Notes: generated from the letters alone by a model not told the origin. 22,321 nt of DNA from Syntrophaceae bacterium UBA2192 (GCA_002327315.1 DCVI01000189.1:1-22321), one strand, 5' to 3'. Counted from the first letter of the stretch, positions 1 through 8,369 are shown. A program made the numbers and translations.

Positions 1-33
1 ATGTATCGTTCCTACCCCTATAGAATGGGATGG

Positions 34-54
34 ATGCCGGATCGAGTCCGGCAT
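34..54. repeat. REP-like palindromic hairpin
   Basis: Perfect 8-bp inverted repeat, ATGCCGGA and TCCGGCAT, around a 5-nt loop TCGAG. It is followed on the plus strand by a moderately T-rich stretch. Its form (GGATGCCGG...CCGGCATGAC) resembles the dispersed extragenic palindromes common in many proteobacterial genomes. It could also act as a transcription terminator for a gene entering from the left. Only one copy is seen in this window. Confidence 0.5.
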
Positions 55-135
55 GACAAACTTTTCTCATTTTACATCAGATTTCTCAAATGCCTGTCTC
101 GGCGCATGCAGGCACAAATGTGTTATGCCTCTGCT

Positions 136-747
136 TCAGCCGTCTTGCAGGCAGAGACGGTGGGTTTCGATAGCCCTCTCCCCCGCCTCCTTCATGGTTG
201 CGCCCAGGGAGACGAATCCGTGTTTCCGGATGAGGACGAAATCCGCATCTCCCAGGACCTCCATGACGCTCCGGACCAGTTCAATGCTCCCGTAGGGGGC
301 CTTCTCGCGCGTTTCCGAGAGGTTCAGCTTGTTGACGCATAGCAATATTTCACGGCTGTGCCCGTGGAAAACCGCCTGCACGTCCTTTCTCGCACGGTAG
401 ATGGCAAAGTGGAGCATGCTCTCCGACGAGGGGTCCCGAGTGCCGTTCGCGTAAACGATGCCATTCTGCAGGTCGCAATTCTGCACGGTGACGAACTTGT
501 CGTCCGTCAGCCGGTCCTTCCAGCCTACCTGGGAGCCCGAGATGACGAAGGCATCACCGCCGGGCCGGATCCGGAAGCTGAGGTTGCCTTGGGAGAATTC
601 TCCGTAAGGCGGGGCGAAGTTCCGCTTGTGGAACTCGGCGCACCAAGCCTTCAGCTCCTCGAGGCGTGCATCAGCGGGAGCGGCCGCGGAGAGGAACTCC
701 GTTCTGAATTTTACGCCCCCGTGTATTTCTCTTGCCGGTGTCTCCAT
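136..747 (-). CDS. Class II aldolase/adducin-family protein
   Basis: A 203-residue protein of the class II aldolase/adducin superfamily, whose members are zinc-dependent sugar-phosphate aldolases, epimerases or decarboxylases. Visible signature residues are the GNLSFR segment (about 54-59), SSES with a candidate acid/metal-side Glu109, the metal-binding HGH (His128 and His130) and a third His176 in RKHGF. The frame is open upstream to a TTG at 789, but that codon lies inside the -10 box of a strong promoter (788-816), so the ATG at 747 is preferred. The ribosome-binding site for 747 is weak (AAAGGA, about 14 nt upstream). The neighbours give no pathway, so the substrate is unknown. Length is slightly short of the usual 210-250 residues but all metal ligands are present. 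The family call is firm; the reaction is not assigned. Confidence 0.85.
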   Translation of the reverse strand: METPAREIHGGVKFRTEFLSAAAPADARLEELKAWCAEFHKRNFAPPYGEFSQGNLSFRIRPGGDAFVISGSQVGWKDRLTDDKFVTVQNCDLQNGIVYANGTRDPSSESMLHFAIYRARKDVQAVFHGHSREILLCVNKLNLSETREKAPYGSIELVRSVMEVLGDADFVLIRKHGFVSLGATMKEAGERAIETHRLCLQDG

Positions 748-787
748 GGGTTGCCGAGGGTATTCCTTTGCAGAATCAAGCACTTTC

Positions 788-816
788 AAGTTAATGAATC
801 AGCGGGGATTTGTCAA
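788..816 (-). promoter_or_regulatory. Sigma-70-type promoter of the class II aldolase gene
   Basis: On the minus strand, TTGACA (811-816) is followed after exactly 17 bp by TAACTT (788-793). The -35 is a perfect consensus. Predicted transcription start is near 780, giving an untranslated leader of about 33 nt to the ATG at 747. Confidence 0.6.
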
Positions 817-896
817 AGGAAAAGACAGTGGAAGCGACAAACGGGACAGGGAAGATGACGCGGAGTGTTCGAGTCTCTGAGTGTCGCACTCTCTGC

Positions 897-925
897 TTGA
901 TCATTTCAGCACCTGTGACTATGCT
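897..925 (+). promoter_or_regulatory. Possible sigma-70 promoter of the HPP gene
   Basis: TTGATC (897-902), a 17-bp spacer, then TATGCT (920-925). It lies about 35 bp upstream of the HPP-family start codon and is the best-placed match in the 156-bp divergent gap. Confidence 0.4.
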
Positions 926-960
926 GGCAACACGTCAATGGCAAGGTGGCAGGGGTGGTT

Positions 961-1446
961 ATGAGACGATCTGTTCTGAAAATGATCGAGGAATTCAGGC
1001 TTTACTGGAAGCACTACGTTCTGCAGAGCCTTTTCGCCACAGTCGCGGTTTTCGTGGTTCTCTATTTTCTAAGCCTGCAGAATGCGGTCATCATCGCGTC
1101 CATCGGCGCTACGGCCTTCATTGTATTCGCCATGCCGGACTATGTCACGGCGCAACCGCGAAATGTCATCGGCGGACATCTCGTCGGTCTGTTCTGGGGA
1201 TTTGTGTTTTCCCTGATTCCCCATGCCGCCACGATCGAGGACCTCGTGTGCTATTCGCTGGCTGTGGGGCTGTCCATTTTCACCATGGTGGTCACGGACA
1301 CGGAGCATCCCCCTGCAGCCGGAACCGCTCTCGGGGTCGCCATCACAGGCATGTCTCCGAACGTGCTCGTTGCCGTCATCCTGAGCATCGTCCTGCTTTC
1401 CCTGATGCACCGGTTTTTTAAACCCTACCTGCGCGATTTGACCTGA
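961..1446 (+). CDS. HPP-family integral membrane protein
   Basis: A 161-residue protein with four hydrophobic segments (about 20-37, 43-63, 69-105 and 125-150) and the family signature TEHPPAAGTALG near residues 110-121, which names the HPP family. Members sit in the inner membrane; some relatives have been linked to nitrite transport in plastids, but for most bacterial members the substrate is unknown. The start is taken at ATG 961, preceded by a GGGGTGG ribosome-binding stretch; a GTG at 946 would add five residues. There is no C-terminal CBS domain, so this is the short form. A 128-bp gap separates it from the co-oriented CoA-transferase, so cotranscription is possible but not shown. Confidence 0.85.
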   Translation: MRRSVLKMIEEFRLYWKHYVLQSLFATVAVFVVLYFLSLQNAVIIASIGATAFIVFAMPDYVTAQPRNVIGGHLVGLFWGFVFSLIPHAATIEDLVCYSLAVGLSIFTMVVTDTEHPPAAGTALGVAITGMSPNVLVAVILSIVLLSLMHRFFKPYLRDLT

Positions 1447-1574
1447 CAGAGTCAAAGCGGGCACTTGTCCGGCCGACAAATGACGTCTGACGCCACTGCC
1501 GCCTGTTCTCATTGGCTCTTGTCAGGAGATGTGACATTCATCTTTGGTATCCAACTCGAAAAGGAGGGAACCCT

Positions 1575-3614
1575 ATGGGCGAGAAGGAAAATGAGTATTT
1601 CGGTTTTGCGGACAGGGGGGATCTCATCCCGCCCTCGCAGCACCCCATCATTGAGGAACTCCGTGCCCAGATCCACAGAAAGGGGAAGATCGTCACCGGC
1701 GAGCAGGCCGCCGCCATCATCCGGGACGGGGATGTCGTGACGACAGGCGGTTTTGTCGCCACGGGAGTCCCCGAGGAGATTCTCATCTGCATTGAAGAGC
1801 GCTTCAAAAAAGAGGGCCACCCCCTCAATCTTACGCTGGTCTACGCGGCAGGACAGGGTGATGGAAAAACAAGGGCCCTCAATCACATGGGTCATGAAGG
1901 CCTCGTGGGACGCGTGATCGGGGCCCACATCGGCCTGGCCCCCATGCTGCAGACGCTGATCCGGGAGGAAAAAATCCTGGCCTACAACATGCCCCAAGGC
2001 TGCATCAGCACCCTCTACCGCAACCTTGCCGCCCGCAAGCCGGGGCTTATCTCTTCCGTCGGCCTGGGAACCTTCATCGATCCGCGGCTCGACGGCGGAA
2101 AACTGAACCAGAAAACGAAGAAGGAGGGCGAGGACCTCGTCAAACTCATCGAGATCGAGGGAAAGGAAATTCTCTTCTACAAGCTTCCCCCCATCAACGT
2201 TGCCATCATACGCGGGACGACGGCAGACACGAACGGAAACATCACCATGGAGCGGGAGGCCCTTACGATCGAGGTGCTCGCCCAGGCCATGGCGGCAAAG
2301 AACAACAACGGCTTCGTCATCGCCCAGGTCGAACGGATCGCCGACCAGCACACCCTGAACCCGAAGCACGTCAAGATCCCCGGCATCCTCGTGGACTGCG
2401 TGGTCGTCGCACGGCCGGAAAACCACTGGATGACTTTCGCGGAGCAGTACAACCCGGGCTACACGGGGGAGGTGCGCGTCCCCATGGCCTCCATCGCGGC
2501 GATGGAGCTGGGTGAACGGAAAGTGATCGCGCGCAGGGCGGCCTTCGAGCTCCGGCCCAACCAGGTCGTGAATCTCGGCATCGGCATGCCCGAGGGTGTG
2601 GCCCGCGTGGCCAACGAAGAAGGCGTCCTCGATCTCCTGACCCTGACGGCGGAGCCGGGCGTGATCGGCGGGATGCCGAACGGCGGCCAGAACTTCGGCA
2701 CCGGCACGAACATCGACGCCCTCATCGATCAGCCCTACCAGTTCGATTTCTACGACGGGGGCGGCCTCGACATCGCCTTCCTGGGCTCGGCGGAAATGGA
2801 CAAGGACGGCAATGTCAACGTGAGCAAATTCGGTCCCCGCTTTGTGGGGCCCGGCGGGTTCATCAACATCAGCCAGAACGCCAAGAGTATCGTTTTCCTG
2901 GGGACTTTCACGGCAGGCGGTCTCAAGGTCACCGTGTCGGACGGCAAGCTCAAGATCGAACAGGAGGGCCGCGAGCGCAAGTTCCTCGAGCAGGTCGAGC
3001 AGATCACCTTCAGCGGCAAGTACGCCGTGCAGAGAAAACAGCCCGCGCTTTACATCACGGAGCGCTGCGTTTTCACCCTCACAGAGCACGGTATGGAGCT
3101 GACCGAGATTGCCCCCGGCATCGACCTCGAAAGGGACATCCTCTCGAAGATGGCTTTCAAACCCGTGATGAAAAAGCCCCCGAAGCTCATGGACCCGAGA
3201 ATCTTCGCGGGCGAGGCCATGGGCCTGAAGCACGATATGCTGGAAATCCCCATCGAGGACCGGCTGGTCTACGTACCGGGCGAAAACACCTTCTACGTCA
3301 ATTTCGAGAATTTCTATGTGAAGTCCAGCGATCAGATCCGGAAGATCCAGACTCACGTCGAAAAGATGCTGAAGCCCCTGGGCAAGAAGGTCTACACCAT
3401 CGTGAACTACGACAATTTCAATATCCTGCCCGAACTGGTGGAAGAGTATGCCGAGATGGTGAAATACGTGATGCAGTTCTACGAGCAGGTGACACGCTAC
3501 ACGACGAGCACCTTCCTGCGGATGAAGCTCGGCGACGAGCTTGCGAAGCGGGAAGTGGCGCCGCACCTCTACGAGTCCAAGGAAGAGGCGCACAAGCGTC
3601 TCAAGGAGAAGTAA
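1575..3614 (+). CDS. Fused alpha-beta family I CoA-transferase with C-terminal extension
   Basis: A 679-residue cytoplasmic acyl-CoA:acetate/3-ketoacid-type CoA-transferase with both subunits in one chain. The N-terminal alpha half (about 25-290) begins with a GDVVTTGGF glycine-rich motif. The beta half (about 310-520) contains LGIGMPEG and TAEPGVIGG; Glu360 in the latter is the expected catalytic glutamate that forms the covalent glutamyl-CoA intermediate. The start is ATG 1575, placed 8 nt after a strong AAGGAGG (1561-1567); the upstream in-frame ATG at 1512 lacks such a site. PCT/YdiF-type fused enzymes are usually about 520-530 residues, so the last 140 residues (about 540-679) are an extra domain. 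The gene converges with a PhaC-like gene in a PHA locus, which fits acid activation or CoA exchange of hydroxy- or oxo-acids. The exact donor and acceptor cannot be read from sequence. Confidence 0.9.
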   Translation: MGEKENEYFGFADRGDLIPPSQHPIIEELRAQIHRKGKIVTGEQAAAIIRDGDVVTTGGFVATGVPEEILICIEERFKKEGHPLNLTLVYAAGQGDGKTRALNHMGHEGLVGRVIGAHIGLAPMLQTLIREEKILAYNMPQGCISTLYRNLAARKPGLISSVGLGTFIDPRLDGGKLNQKTKKEGEDLVKLIEIEGKEILFYKLPPINVAIIRGTTADTNGNITMEREALTIEVLAQAMAAKNNNGFVIAQVERIADQHTLNPKHVKIPGILVDCVVVARPENHWMTFAEQYNPGYTGEVRVPMASIAAMELGERKVIARRAAFELRPNQVVNLGIGMPEGVARVANEEGVLDLLTLTAEPGVIGGMPNGGQNFGTGTNIDALIDQPYQFDFYDGGGLDIAFLGSAEMDKDGNVNVSKFGPRFVGPGGFINISQNAKSIVFLGTFTAGGLKVTVSDGKLKIEQEGRERKFLEQVEQITFSGKYAVQRKQPALYITERCVFTLTEHGMELTEIAPGIDLERDILSKMAFKPVMKKPPKLMDPRIFAGEAMGLKHDMLEIPIEDRLVYVPGENTFYVNFENFYVKSSDQIRKIQTHVEKMLKPLGKKVYTIVNYDNFNILPELVEEYAEMVKYVMQFYEQVTRYTTSTFLRMKLGDELAKREVAPHLYESKEEAHKRLKEK

Positions 3615-3624
3615 AGGCGCTGTC

Positions 3625-3646
3625 GCGATCGGCACGCAGCGATCGC
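3625..3646. terminator. Hairpin between convergent genes
   Basis: Perfect 7-bp stem GCGATCG/CGATCGC with an 8-nt loop, in the 71-bp gap between convergent stop codons. A second hairpin (GGCGC-GCA-GCGCC, 3669-3681) adjoins the minus-strand stop. Neither has a T-tract, so intrinsic termination is uncertain. Confidence 0.4.
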
Positions 3647-3685
3647 CGGCGGAAGAGAGCGGGGCAGGGGCGCGCAGCGCCTGCG

Positions 3686-5467
3686 TCAGCTTGACTTGAA
3701 GAAATCGTTGACCAGCGTGAGGTATTCGGACAGCAGGACTTTGCTTACCACGAAGATGTGGCCCACGTTCTTTTCGATGAGTCGGTTCAGTCCCCCTCGG
3801 GAGATGCCGACGTTTTTCCCGATCTCGCCCCACAGTTCGCAGGATACGCAGGAGCCCGTAGGCGCGATGGGGTCGCGGGTACCGCGGTAGCAGAAGATGA
3901 GGACGCCGGCCTCGTCCAGGGCGCCCATCCGCACGGGTTTGCCGTCCAGTTCCGGGACGGAGCTGGGCAGGGCGTAAGTGCCCTCGACGAGGGCATTGCC
4001 CAGGAAGAACTGCTCGAGCCACTCCCGGTGGGCCCGGGCGGGGAACTTGGTGCCGTGGGTGAGCCAGTAGAGGAAGGGCGCTGCGTCCTCGATGGCGTTG
4101 GGCCAATAAGCGCGGCCATAGAAACCCATCGACACGGTGTGCTGGACGCCGGGCTGGATCTCGTTCATGCCCGCCTCGATCAGGTAGGCCGGGACGTTCA
4201 CTTCCCCGTAAAGCTCCTTCATCAGCAGCGGGTCGTATTCCTCGCGGATGATCTTGCGCATGGCGGCATGTCCACTCTCCCCGTCGTCGAATTTCACCGG
4301 CGATGCCATGACGGCGATCTTCCAGATATCCATCGGCTCGCCGCGGGCCATGCGCTCCTGGGCGCGGCGGGCAAGGTAAGGGAGCATGAGCGTGCCCGCC
4401 ATGCAGTAGGCCATGATGTAGATTGCCGCTCCGGGGTGGCGCTTCTGCATGATCTCGATGTAGGTGTCGGGGACGGTCTTGCCGTAGAACTCAAGCCCCA
4501 GGTTCGTCTCCCCGGGACCGGGGTCGCCGTGGTCCACGAGATAGACGTGATAGCCTTCCTTGAGCATGCCCTCGACGACGGACTTTCCCTCGGCGAGATC
4601 GAAAATCTCGGGCTTGTTGATCATCGGCGTGGCCAGGTAGACGACCTTGCCGTTCGGCTCCGTTCCCTTCGGGAGAGGGTAATAGCGAAGGGTCACCGAG
4701 TGGAGGCGCGAACCCTTGATTACCTCGTAGGGCAGAAAGCCGATTTTGCCTCCCATGAAGCGATCGGCGAAATCGCGGATGTCGAAGGCGTTGTGACGCC
4801 ACAGGGCGTCGATCCGGGCCCGGCCTTCCTCCAGGTAGGCGCCCAGCGACATGCCGTCACTGCCGTCGGGATTTTTCTTCATGAAAGGCATGTCGTCGAT
4901 CGGCTGTTCCGTGATGAGAACCAGAAGCGATTTCAGGAGGTCCTTCATGGCCTTGAGGCGCGTGAGCCCCCGGGAATTGTAGGAGAGCTCGAGCCACCGG
5001 AACTCCTTCATGTAGTTGCGAAGGAGCTGCTTGCCTTCTTCCGACGTGGAGATCTCCTGGGCCACCCGTCGGTCGAATTTCCCGTTTCTCATGAAGCCGC
5101 CGCAGAGGTTCTGGAGCAGCCTCGCATAGGTCTGGTAGATCCAGCTGTTCATCTCGGCGAAGACGTCGGGGTTGCGGCCCGCCCTTGTGGCGGTCCGCGC
5201 CTGTGTCTTGATGGGCCCCGTGACGTAGGACTCCATCAGGGTGGCCTGCCATCCCGCGAGTGTGGCCCAGGGTCCGAAGAGAAGGGGCTCGCCCGCCACC
5301 GTTTTCATCAACTCCTGGTAGCGAAAGAGCGACTTGACCTGACCACCCGCCAGTTTGCTTTTCCACGGCACAGCGTTGCGATAGCCTTCCACGTTGTCGG
5401 CCGGGGTCTTCCCGATCAGGGAAAGAAGCTCATTGGGGGATATCCTCTCCACGCTCTGCTTTTTCAT
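3686..5467 (-). CDS. PhaC-like alpha/beta hydrolase (long form)
   Basis: A 593-residue protein related to PHA synthases. A long, mainly helical N-terminal region (about 1-270) precedes an alpha/beta-hydrolase core. The nucleophile elbow reads AYCMAG with Cys355; the likely partners are Asp532 in RGTRDP and His570 in NVGHIFV. A cysteine nucleophile is the hallmark of PHA synthases and of intracellular PHA depolymerases, but both flanking glycines of the usual G-x-C-x-G-G box are alanine here. The start is ATG 5467 because AAGGAG lies just upstream; the frame extends to 5527 without a better site. It is separated from the upstream methyltransferase by 179 bp and converges with the CoA-transferase. 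It could be a variant polymerase, an oligomer hydrolase or a thioesterase; PhaC-like is all the sequence supports. Confidence 0.8.
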   Translation of the reverse strand: MKKQSVERISPNELLSLIGKTPADNVEGYRNAVPWKSKLAGGQVKSLFRYQELMKTVAGEPLLFGPWATLAGWQATLMESYVTGPIKTQARTATRAGRNPDVFAEMNSWIYQTYARLLQNLCGGFMRNGKFDRRVAQEISTSEEGKQLLRNYMKEFRWLELSYNSRGLTRLKAMKDLLKSLLVLITEQPIDDMPFMKKNPDGSDGMSLGAYLEEGRARIDALWRHNAFDIRDFADRFMGGKIGFLPYEVIKGSRLHSVTLRYYPLPKGTEPNGKVVYLATPMINKPEIFDLAEGKSVVEGMLKEGYHVYLVDHGDPGPGETNLGLEFYGKTVPDTYIEIMQKRHPGAAIYIMAYCMAGTLMLPYLARRAQERMARGEPMDIWKIAVMASPVKFDDGESGHAAMRKIIREEYDPLLMKELYGEVNVPAYLIEAGMNEIQPGVQHTVSMGFYGRAYWPNAIEDAAPFLYWLTHGTKFPARAHREWLEQFFLGNALVEGTYALPSSVPELDGKPVRMGALDEAGVLIFCYRGTRDPIAPTGSCVSCELWGEIGKNVGISRGGLNRLIEKNVGHIFVVSKVLLSEYLTLVNDFFKSS

Positions 5468-5646
5468 GGGCCTCTCCTTGCAGGTCAAAGCAACATCACG
5501 CTCTTGGCCACTCCCGCAGCACGGCATCCGCGTTTCGGGACGAAAGACAGACTACCATTACCGTCCATACGCAAAAGCCCGACCAACCCTGCCCGATTGC
5601 AATGGCTTCTCGATCGGTAGGGGTGGACGTGCAGGGGACGTTCCTG

Positions 5647-6489
5647 TCAGCAATTCTGTGCAAAGCAGAGGTGGACAATCCGGTTCCCCAGCATGGACAT
5701 CGCCTGGGGGGCGAAGAAATTGAGCCATCCCCAGCGTTCGCGATGATGTTCGAGAACATTGCACTCGCCGAGCACATGCAGGCCGCAGCCCCACGATTCC
5801 AGGTCCCGGCAGTCCCCCAGGGTCCACCGGAAGTCGAGACAGCCGCCGGCGATTTTCGACAGGCAGGGATCGTATTTCCCCATACCCAGTGCGCAGGGGG
5901 CAAGCATCTCCAGGAGCATTTGCGCCCCCGGAAAGCGTCTCGACAGGAACCCGAAGATGGACCGGACGTCCTCCTCGGCAAAGTACATGAAAAGGCCCTC
6001 GGCGAGGATCAGGACGGGCTGTCTGCCGGAGACGATACACTCCAGGGTTGAAGGCTCCGTCACCGAGCCGGCGATGCAGCGGTATCGTTTTGTTTCCCGG
6101 AAAAAGAGCTTTCGTAGCGCGATGACCTCCGGCAGATCGACCTCGTACCAGTGGATGGTGCTGTTGTCGAGTCTCGAGAAACGGGTGCTGAGGCCGGCAC
6201 CCAGGTTGATGACGACGGTCCTTGGGTTTGCGCGAATAAAGACCGACGTTGCCTCATCGAGGAGCTTCGTACGGATGGCGATTCCTGTCTGCGTCATCCA
6301 GGCCCCCTCGAATTTGGAGAAGTCGTAATCGAGGTTTTCGAAAATCTCCAGGGCGATCGGGTCCCGGATGATCGCATCGGGACGCCTGGTTTCGACGGCC
6401 CTCGCCCAGAGGGGGATGAGCAGGGTCTCCGCAACCCCTGAGAGCTGAACGGGCTCTTTCCACAGGCGGTGAAGGACTGCCGTCTTCAT
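5647..6489 (-). CDS. LCM/TcmP-type SAM-dependent O-methyltransferase
   Basis: A 280-residue class I methyltransferase of the leucine carboxyl methyltransferase/TcmP group. Motifs in order: RRPDAIIRDP near 35-44, the SAM-binding INLGAGLSTRFSR at 94-106, the acidic ribose-binding YEVDLPEVI at 115-123, and LAEGLFMYF at 162-170, all typical of the family. Bacterial members methylate carboxyl or hydroxyl groups of small molecules or polyketides; the substrate here is unknown. The start ATG at 6489 has a poor ribosome-binding site but the family N-terminus fits. It lies in line with the PHA genes on the minus strand but 295 bp from the MaoC gene, so it may have its own promoter; a 16-bp palindrome sits at 6570-6585. 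Confidence 0.85.
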   Translation of the reverse strand: MKTAVLHRLWKEPVQLSGVAETLLIPLWARAVETRRPDAIIRDPIALEIFENLDYDFSKFEGAWMTQTGIAIRTKLLDEATSVFIRANPRTVVINLGAGLSTRFSRLDNSTIHWYEVDLPEVIALRKLFFRETKRYRCIAGSVTEPSTLECIVSGRQPVLILAEGLFMYFAEEDVRSIFGFLSRRFPGAQMLLEMLAPCALGMGKYDPCLSKIAGGCLDFRWTLGDCRDLESWGCGLHVLGECNVLEHHRERWGWLNFFAPQAMSMLGNRIVHLCFAQNC

Positions 6490-6569
6490 GGCATGTTGTT
6501 CCGGCTTGTTGGACGATCGGTTAAAAGGGGTGTCGACCGCTGGACGGGTTCGACTTGCCTTAACTGCAT

Positions 6570-6585
6570 CCGGGAGATCTCCCGG
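6570..6585. promoter_or_regulatory. 16-bp perfect palindrome upstream of the methyltransferase
   Basis: CCGGGAGATCTCCCGG, a gapless two-fold symmetric site 81 bp upstream of the methyltransferase ATG. A perfect palindrome of this length in a promoter-proximal gap may be a dimeric repressor site. No clear -35/-10 pair was found beside it. Confidence 0.35.
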
Positions 6586-6725
6586 TCAATTCGCGTGGCA
6601 TCCTGCCGCAGTTTGAAGGATCGTAAAGGGAAATGCCTATAACAAGATAATGGATAACTGCATCATTTCTAACATTTTTTTACAGTTTGAGCAAAAGTTT
6701 TGTGCCAAGGAACAGGCAAGGCGCC

Positions 6726-6748
6726 CCCCCCGGGTATTGCCCGGGGGG
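6726..6748 (-). terminator. GC-rich hairpin downstream of the MaoC gene
   Basis: Perfect 9-bp stem CCCCCCGGG/CCCGGGGGG with a 5-nt loop, about 37 bp after the MaoC-gene stop codon in the direction of its transcription. There is no clear U-tract, so it may pause or stabilise the transcript end rather than terminate on its own. Confidence 0.45.
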
Positions 6749-6784
6749 CCGGAGAGGGAGGCGGTAGATCTGCACAGGGGAAAG

Positions 6785-7213
6785 TTACTTTTTGGGTGCC
6801 TTGGGCGGCATGATCAGGGCTTCGCCATCCACGAGCAACGTGCCGTCCTGGTTCACGCAGGTCGTCCGGAGCTTCACCCGGTTTTTCTCCGTCACCTTTT
6901 CCTTGACCTCCACGCGGGCCGTCACGGTGTCGCCGATGCGCACGGGGGCCTTGAATTCCATGAACTGGCTCAGGTATATGGTCCCCGGGCCGGGCAGTTT
7001 CATGGCGAGCACCGCCGAGATGAATCCCGCCGAGAGCATCCCATGGGCGATCCGGCCCTTGAAAAAGGTATTCTTTGCATAGGCCTCGTTGACGTGGGCC
7101 GGGTTGAAGTCCCCCGTGATCCCGGCAAAGAGGTAGACGTCCGTTTCGGTCACGGTCTTGGCCATTTCCGCCGCATCGCCCACATTCATCTCGTCAATCG
7201 TCTTCCCGATCAT
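6785..7213 (-). CDS. phaJ: MaoC-like (R)-specific enoyl-CoA hydratase, PhaJ type
   Basis: A 142-residue single hot-dog-fold hydratase. The hydratase 2 signature is present: FAGITGDFNPAHVNEAYA, with catalytic Asp35 and His40, then FKGRIAHGMLSAG. Family members hydrate trans-2-enoyl-CoA to (R)-3-hydroxyacyl-CoA, the stereoisomer that PHA synthase polymerises, so the enzyme would link beta-oxidation to PHA. Length and motif spacing match PhaJ of the short type. The start ATG at 7213 follows an AAGGGGG-like site. It lies downstream of phaC and a GAF-domain gene on the same strand, 77 bp after the latter, with a heptamer repeat in the gap. The hydratase assignment is strong; the PHA role follows from context. 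Confidence 0.88.
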   Translation of the reverse strand: MIGKTIDEMNVGDAAEMAKTVTETDVYLFAGITGDFNPAHVNEAYAKNTFFKGRIAHGMLSAGFISAVLAMKLPGPGTIYLSQFMEFKAPVRIGDTVTARVEVKEKVTEKNRVKLRTTCVNQDGTLLVDGEALIMPPKAPKK

Positions 7214-7234
7214 GTTTCCCCCTTTTATTTTTTT

Positions 7235-7283
7235 CTGAAGCCTGAAGCCTGAAGCCTGGAGCCTGATGCCTGAAGCCTGCGGC
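7235..7283. repeat. Heptamer tandem repeat (CTGAAGC)
   Basis: Seven head-to-tail 7-bp units: CTGAAGC three times, then CTGGAGC, CTGATGC, CTGAAGC and CTGCGGC. It fills most of the gap between the MaoC and GAF genes. A near-identical array occurs at 16967-17008. Confidence 0.85.
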
Positions 7284-7290
7284 GCAGCCG

Positions 7291-8340
7291 CTAGAACCAG
7301 GATTTGAAGATCCAGACGTTTTCTCTGAGATCTTTCACGTCATCTTTCAGCATCGACAACAGGCTCATGTTCTGGATGGCCACCCCGCCCATATAGGCCA
7401 GGGCCGTCACGAAGGTGATCTCGCTCTCCCTGAACTCCCGGGCCACTGCACTGTAGAGGCGAAGCACGCCGATCACCTCGTCGCGGGACTTGATGGGCAC
7501 GCTGAGGATCGTGACAATGCCTTCCTCTTTCTTTTCGTTGCGGTACTGGACGCCGGAGTCGGTGGAGGCATCCTTCACGACGACGGGCTTTCCCTGGAGG
7601 GCCTGGGCGATGCTCTTCTCCGCCGAGATGGGACCCTTTTTCAGGTACTTCTCCGAGAGGCCGTAACTTGCCGCAAGGCGCAGCACCACACGGTTCTCGT
7701 CCAGCAGCCGGATCGTGGCCGCCTTGACGCCGAGGGCCTTGGCCACGTCCTCCGTGAGGGTCTGCAGGATGGTCTTGATGTCCGTGCTGGCCGTGATGCT
7801 GGATGCCATCTCGAGAAAGATCCTCGCGTTGTTCCTCAACCGCTCGATGAGCCGGGCCCTCTCGATGGCCATGCCGCCCTGCTCGGCGAGCACCGTGAGG
7901 AACTCGATTTCCTTCTCGGAAAAATCACGGATGTTTTCCGTATAGAGGGCAAGGTTTCCTATCATCTCATCCCTCACGAGGACGGGGACGACGAGGATGG
8001 AGCCGATCCCCTCCTTGATCTTGGCCTCCTTGTTCTGGATGTGCTCGTCCTTTGCGACATCCCGGTAATGGATGAACCCGTCCTTCTTGAGCAACTTCAT
8101 GGCCGACGCCATCTGTCCCGGTGCGGCATGGACATAGCTTTTGGAAAGCCCAGTCTGGGCCACGGCGGCATACTCTTCCTTCGTTTCATCGGTGGCCAGG
8201 AAAAGGCAGGCCGCCTTGGCCTTCATCGTGTCGACGGCGGACTTCACGATCATCTCCAGGAGTTTGTCCCGCTCGATCGTTGTGCTCAGGGCCCGGCTGA
8301 CCTTGCTGATCGCCTTGATGTAATCGTTTCGCTCGCTCAT
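7291..8340 (-). CDS. Double GAF-domain sensory protein
   Basis: A 349-residue soluble protein made of two GAF domains in tandem (about 20-165 and 190-335), each with the typical ILVVPV/ILSVPI and IGNLALYT/IGVLRLYS strands. GAF domains bind small ligands or chromophores. No kinase, GGDEF, HD or DNA-binding output domain follows; the protein ends shortly after the second GAF with SLLSMLKDDVKDLREN and a short tail. The start ATG 8340 is chosen because AAGAGAG lies upstream and because the longer frame (to 8472) runs through an inverted-repeat element. It sits between phaC and phaJ on the same strand, so it may sense a metabolite state relevant to PHA, acting through a partner. That role is inference. 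Confidence 0.85.
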   Translation of the reverse strand: MSERNDYIKAISKVSRALSTTIERDKLLEMIVKSAVDTMKAKAACLFLATDETKEEYAAVAQTGLSKSYVHAAPGQMASAMKLLKKDGFIHYRDVAKDEHIQNKEAKIKEGIGSILVVPVLVRDEMIGNLALYTENIRDFSEKEIEFLTVLAEQGGMAIERARLIERLRNNARIFLEMASSITASTDIKTILQTLTEDVAKALGVKAATIRLLDENRVVLRLAASYGLSEKYLKKGPISAEKSIAQALQGKPVVVKDASTDSGVQYRNEKKEEGIVTILSVPIKSRDEVIGVLRLYSAVAREFRESEITFVTALAYMGGVAIQNMSLLSMLKDDVKDLRENVWIFKSWF

Positions 8341-8369
8341 ATGTCTCTCTCTTTCTTTCAATGAATTGG

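Noticed and set aside
1509..4106. Very long open frame on the minus strand opposite the CoA-transferase (865 codons)
   Set aside because: It mirrors the codon structure of the strongly supported plus-strand gene, then runs into the convergent gene in the wrong frame. Its translation is His/Asp/Leu-rich and has no recognisable domain; typical antisense shadow in GC-rich DNA.
3758..5620. 620-codon open frame on the plus strand opposite the long PhaC-like gene
   Set aside because: Translation is biased (Gly, Val, His, Asp) without motifs, while the minus strand encodes a complete hydrolase with start and ribosome-binding site.
7235..7283. CRISPR-like array
   Set aside because: Units are 7 bp and contiguous without spacers, so not a CRISPR array.
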